From positions 1,550,001-1,614,000 of the forward strand of contig NZ_AP021972.1 of assembly GCF_014168815.1 (NCBI RefSeq): 64,000 nucleotides of DNA. The letters run 5' to 3'. The position numbers were made by a program, and so were the translations under genes. The first letter of the stretch is position 1, and each line of letters opens with the position of its first letter. The DNA comes from Klebsiella sp. WP3-W18-ESBL-02 (lineage in GTDB: Bacteria; Pseudomonadota; Gammaproteobacteria; Enterobacterales; Enterobacteriaceae). The notes beneath the pieces were generated by a model. It had not been told where the DNA came from and did no database searches. It was given only the letters and a program-made list of their open reading frames with translations. This document shows, one piece after another, positions 61,177 to 64,000 of the stretch.

Positions 61177-61731
61177 ATGGAATTCGCTTTTTATATCTGT
61201 GGCCTTGTTGCTGTCCTCGCGACGCTGCGAGTGATTACGCACACTAACCCGGTACACGCGCTGCTGTATCTGATTATCTCGCTGCTGGCGATTGCCGGGG
61301 TGTTCTTCTCGCTGGGGGCGTATTTCGCCGGTGCGCTGGAGATCATCGTTTACGCGGGCGCCATCATGGTGCTGTTCGTCTTCGTGGTGATGATGCTGAA
61401 CCTGGGCGGTGCGGAAATCGCTCAGGAACGTCAGTGGCTGAAGCCGCAAATCTGGATTGGCCCGGCGATTCTTTCCGCCGTGCTGCTGGCTGTGATGGTG
61501 TACGCCATCCTCGGCCTGAATGACCAGGGCATTGATGGCAACGCCATCAGCGCGAAAGACGTCGGTATTGCGCTGTTCGGGCCGTACGTACTGGCGGTGG
61601 AACTGGCGTCGATGCTGCTGCTGGCGGGCCTGGTTGTGGCCTTCCATATCGGTCGTGAAGATCGCGCAGGCGAAGTGCTGAGCAATCGTTCGAACGATAG
61701 CGCGAAAAGGAAAACGGAGGAACACGCATGA
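61177..61731 (+). CDS. nuoJ: NuoJ, NADH-quinone oxidoreductase subunit J
   Basis: A 184-residue membrane subunit with five hydrophobic segments, MEFAFYICGLVAVLATLRVI at the start and the pi-bulge helix YFAGALEIIVYAGAIMVLFVF carrying the conserved Glu. It is 11 bp after nuoI (AGGAGAGGGG site) and overlaps nuoK by four bases. Confidence 0.96.
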   Translation: MEFAFYICGLVAVLATLRVITHTNPVHALLYLIISLLAIAGVFFSLGAYFAGALEIIVYAGAIMVLFVFVVMMLNLGGAEIAQERQWLKPQIWIGPAILSAVLLAVMVYAILGLNDQGIDGNAISAKDVGIALFGPYVLAVELASMLLLAGLVVAFHIGREDRAGEVLSNRSNDSAKRKTEEHA

Positions 61732-62030
61732 TTCCTTTACAACATGGGCTGATCCTCGCGGCGATTTTATTCGTGCTGGGTTTAACCGGTCTGGTTATCC
61801 GTCGCAACCTGCTGTTTATGCTGATTGGGCTGGAAATCATGATTAACGCCGCCGCGCTGGCCTTCGTGGTCGCCGGCAGCTACTGGGGCCAGACCGACGG
61901 TCAGGTGATGTATATCCTCGCCATTACCCTCGCGGCTGCGGAAGCGAGTATTGGCCTGGCGCTGCTGCTGCAGCTCCATCGTCGCCGCCAGAACCTGAAC
62001 ATCGATTCAGTAAGTGAGTTGCGCGGATGA
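61728..62030 (+). CDS. nuoK: NuoK, NADH-quinone oxidoreductase subunit K
   Basis: A 100-residue membrane subunit with three segments and the two conserved membrane Glu residues (LIGLEIMINAAALAF and LAAAEASIGLALL), part of the proton path. ATGA overlaps on both sides couple it to nuoJ and nuoL. Confidence 0.96.
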   Translation: MIPLQHGLILAAILFVLGLTGLVIRRNLLFMLIGLEIMINAAALAFVVAGSYWGQTDGQVMYILAITLAAAEASIGLALLLQLHRRRQNLNIDSVSELRG

Positions 62031-63868
62031 ACATGCTTGCCTTAACCATTATTTTGCCATTGATTGGCTTTGTGCTGCTGGCTTTCTCCCGCGGGCGCTG
62101 GTCGGAAAACCTCTCCGCCACCGTTGGCGTCGGGTCGATTGGCCTGGCCGCGCTGGTGACCGCCTTTGTCGGGGTAGACTTCTTTGCCAACGGCAAGCAG
62201 GCGTTCAGCCTGCCGCTGTGGACGTGGATGTCCGTCGGCGACTTTAACATTGGCTTCAGCCTGGTGCTGGACGGCCTGTCGCTGACCATGCTTTCCGTGG
62301 TTACCGGCGTGGGCTTCCTGATCCACATGTTCGCCTCCTGGTATATGCGCGGTGAAGAGGGCTACTCCCGCTTCTTCGCCTACACCAACCTGTTTATCGC
62401 CAGCATGGTTGTCCTGGTGCTGTCCGATAACCTGCTGCTGATGTACTTAGGCTGGGAAGGCGTGGGCCTGTGCTCCTATCTGCTGATCGGTTTCTACTAC
62501 ACCGATCCGAAGAACGGCGCTGCGGCGATGAAAGCCTTCGTTGTCACCCGCGTCGGTGACGTCTTCCTGGCGTTCGCGCTGTTCATTCTCTACAACGAGC
62601 TGGGCACGCTGAACTTCCGCGAAATGGTTGAACTGGCGCCGGCGCACTTTGCCGCAGGCAACGACATGCTGATGTGGGCAACCCTGATGCTGCTGGGCGG
62701 TGCGGTCGGTAAATCCGCGCAGCTGCCGCTGCAGACCTGGCTTGCGGATGCGATGGCGGGCCCAACGCCGGTTTCTGCGCTGATCCACGCAGCGACCATG
62801 GTGACCGCGGGCGTGTACCTGATTGCCCGTACTCACGGTCTGTTCCTGCTGACGCCGGAAGTGCTGCATCTGGTCGGGATTGTCGGGGCGATTACCCTGG
62901 TGCTGGCGGGCTTTGCCGCGCTGGTGCAGACCGATATCAAACGCGTGCTGGCCTACTCCACCATGAGCCAGATTGGCTACATGTTCCTGGCGCTTGGCGT
63001 ACAGGCGTGGGATGCGGCGATTTTCCATCTGATGACTCACGCGTTCTTCAAAGCGCTACTGTTCCTGGCGTCCGGCTCGGTGATTCTGGCCTGCCATCAC
63101 GAACAGAACATCTTCAAGATGGGTGGCCTGCGTAAGTCGATTCCGCTGGTGTATGCCTGCTTCCTGGTCGGTGGTGCCGCGCTCTCCGCGCTGCCGCTGA
63201 TTACCGCGGGCTTCTTCAGTAAAGACGAAATCCTCGCCGGTGCGATGGCCAACGGTCATATCAATCTGATGGTTGCGGGCCTGGTCGGTGCATTCATGAC
63301 CTCGCTCTATACCTTCCGTATGATCTTCATCGTCTTCCACGGTAAAGAGCAGATCCACGCGCACGCAGGGAAGGGGATTACCCATCATCTGCCGCTGATT
63401 GTGCTGATGATCCTGTCGACCTTTATTGGCGCACTGATTGTGCCGCCGCTGCACGGCGTATTGCCGGCCACGACCGAGCTGGAACATGGCCGCGTGCTGA
63501 CGCTGGAAATCACCTCCGGCGTGGTGGCGATTGCCGGTATCCTGATTGCCGCATGGCTGTGGCTGGGCCAACGTAGCCTGGTCACCGCGATTGCCAACAG
63601 CGCGCCGGGCCGTCTGTTGGGCACCTGGTGGTACAACGCCTGGGGCTTTGACTGGTTGTACGACAAAGTGTTTGTGAAACCGTTCCTGGGCATCGCCTGG
63701 CTGCTGAAGAGTGACCCGCTGAATGCGCTGATGAACATTCCGGCCATCCTTTCTCGCCTGGCGGGTAAAGGTCTGGTGCTGAGTGCGAACGGCTATCTGC
63801 GCTGGTATGTCGCGTCAATGAGCATTGGTGCCGTCGTGGTGCTGGCGCTGTTGATGGTGTTGCGTTAA
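62027..63868 (+). CDS. nuoL: NuoL, NADH-quinone oxidoreductase subunit L
   Basis: A 613-residue antiporter-like proton-pumping subunit, same length as E. coli, with about 14-16 segments and the long lateral C-terminal helix. The key charged residues sit in FLGWEGVGLCSYLLIGFYY-like (LGWEGVGLCSYLL), GGAVGKSAQLPLQTWLADAM and FKALLFLASGSVI. First codons overlap nuoK (ATGA). Intact. Confidence 0.97.
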   Translation: MNMLALTIILPLIGFVLLAFSRGRWSENLSATVGVGSIGLAALVTAFVGVDFFANGKQAFSLPLWTWMSVGDFNIGFSLVLDGLSLTMLSVVTGVGFLIHMFASWYMRGEEGYSRFFAYTNLFIASMVVLVLSDNLLLMYLGWEGVGLCSYLLIGFYYTDPKNGAAAMKAFVVTRVGDVFLAFALFILYNELGTLNFREMVELAPAHFAAGNDMLMWATLMLLGGAVGKSAQLPLQTWLADAMAGPTPVSALIHAATMVTAGVYLIARTHGLFLLTPEVLHLVGIVGAITLVLAGFAALVQTDIKRVLAYSTMSQIGYMFLALGVQAWDAAIFHLMTHAFFKALLFLASGSVILACHHEQNIFKMGGLRKSIPLVYACFLVGGAALSALPLITAGFFSKDEILAGAMANGHINLMVAGLVGAFMTSLYTFRMIFIVFHGKEQIHAHAGKGITHHLPLIVLMILSTFIGALIVPPLHGVLPATTELEHGRVLTLEITSGVVAIAGILIAAWLWLGQRSLVTAIANSAPGRLLGTWWYNAWGFDWLYDKVFVKPFLGIAWLLKSDPLNALMNIPAILSRLAGKGLVLSANGYLRWYVASMSIGAVVVLALLMVLR

Positions 63869-63874
63869 TTCGTT

Positions 63875-63893
63875 GGGGAGGATTTTCCTCCCC
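63875..63893 (+). repeat. Stem-loop in the nuoL-nuoM gap
   Basis: GGGGAGGA-TTT-TCCTCCCC is a perfect 8-bp stem, seven bases after the nuoL stop. A short REP-like segment (TCCGGCGGGCGATGCGCTACCGGAT) follows around 63920-63945. The stem is not followed by a T tract, so it may modulate rather than stop transcription into nuoM. Confidence 0.7.
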
Positions 63894-63968
63894 ATGAAAA
63901 TGTCGTGCTGTTTTCCTGTTCCGGCGGGCGATGCGCTACCGGATAGATGAATAAGGAAATGAACTGCC

Positions 63969-64000
63969 ATGTTATTACCCTGGCTAATACTGATTCCCTT
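63969..64000 (+). CDS. nuoM: NuoM, start of NADH-quinone oxidoreductase subunit M (truncated by window)
   Basis: ATG at 63969 opens MLLPWLILIP, the known NuoM N-terminus, and the window ends after ten codons and two bases. Upstream AAGGAA is 13 bases away, rather far; the E. coli gene is similar in this respect. The rest of the antiporter-like subunit is outside the window. Confidence 0.9.
   Translation, partial: MLLPWLILIP

Noticed and set aside
1..64000. CRISPR arrays, tRNA/rRNA genes, prophage or integrase-linked islands
   Set aside because: No regularly spaced repeats, cloverleaf-like or rRNA stretches, integrase genes or att-like duplications were recognised; the accessory blocks are bounded by ordinary intergenic DNA.

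Overview
The window is chromosomal DNA of a gamma-proteobacterium of the family Enterobacteriaceae. Almost every gene is a close relative of the Escherichia coli gene of the same name. The gene order follows the E. coli arc epmC-mnmC-fabB ... accD-folC-purF ... hisJQMP ... pta-ackA ... alaA-lrhA-nuo. Accessory genes not present in E. coli K-12 at these points, and the absence of yfcG and yfcC, show that it is not E. coli itself. The genus (Citrobacter, Kluyvera, Enterobacter or Klebsiella type) cannot be fixed from the sequence alone.

Layout. 1-5451: tRNA/translation and fatty-acid genes (epmC end, yfcL, mnmC, fabB with FadR and FabR operators, yfcJ). 5455-8953: accessory sugar block (GntR/UTRA regulator, PTS IIB, PTS IIC, HAD phosphatase). 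8933-19191: conserved core (flk, pdxB-usg-truA-dedA-accD-folC-dedD-cvpA-purF). 19295-24026: accessory glycan block (GH127 beta-L-arabinofuranosidase, GPH-type transporter, LacI regulator). 24068-28951: ubiX, then the basic amino acid/histidine ABC system argT-hisJQMP with two sigma54-type promoters. 29153-33194: second accessory stretch (PLP trans-sulfuration-family enzyme coupled to an NhaC-type antiporter, GNAT acetyltransferase, and a two-gene HicA-like/HTH module). 33417-37952: yfcH, folX, a LysR regulator facing an aldehyde dehydrogenase broken by one amber codon, and yfcF. 38009-48670: yfcE, yfcD, pta, ackA, yfbV, yfbU, yfbT, yfbS, yfbR, alaA. 49111-50305: a complete IS5 element placed just upstream of lrhA. 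52007-64000: the NADH dehydrogenase I operon nuoA to the first codons of nuoM.

How the genes work together. NDH-1 (nuo) and Pta-AckA represent respiratory and overflow/fermentative energy metabolism. LrhA, a LysR regulator of motility and adhesion, lies next to nuo, and its upstream region now carries IS5. AccD, FabB and the FadR/FabR sites belong to fatty-acid supply. PurF, FolC, PdxB and UbiX are biosynthetic. ArgT and HisJ share the HisQMP2 transporter and appear to be under nitrogen (NtrC/sigma54) control.

Points most worth a second look: the conserved but little-characterised HicA-like/HTH pair, the amber codon in an otherwise intact aldehyde dehydrogenase, IS5 with non-matching target duplications in the lrhA leader, three mutually exclusive pairing segments between argT and hisJ, and the PLP enzyme/NhaC antiporter operon. 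No tRNA, rRNA, CRISPR array, prophage or integrase was seen.
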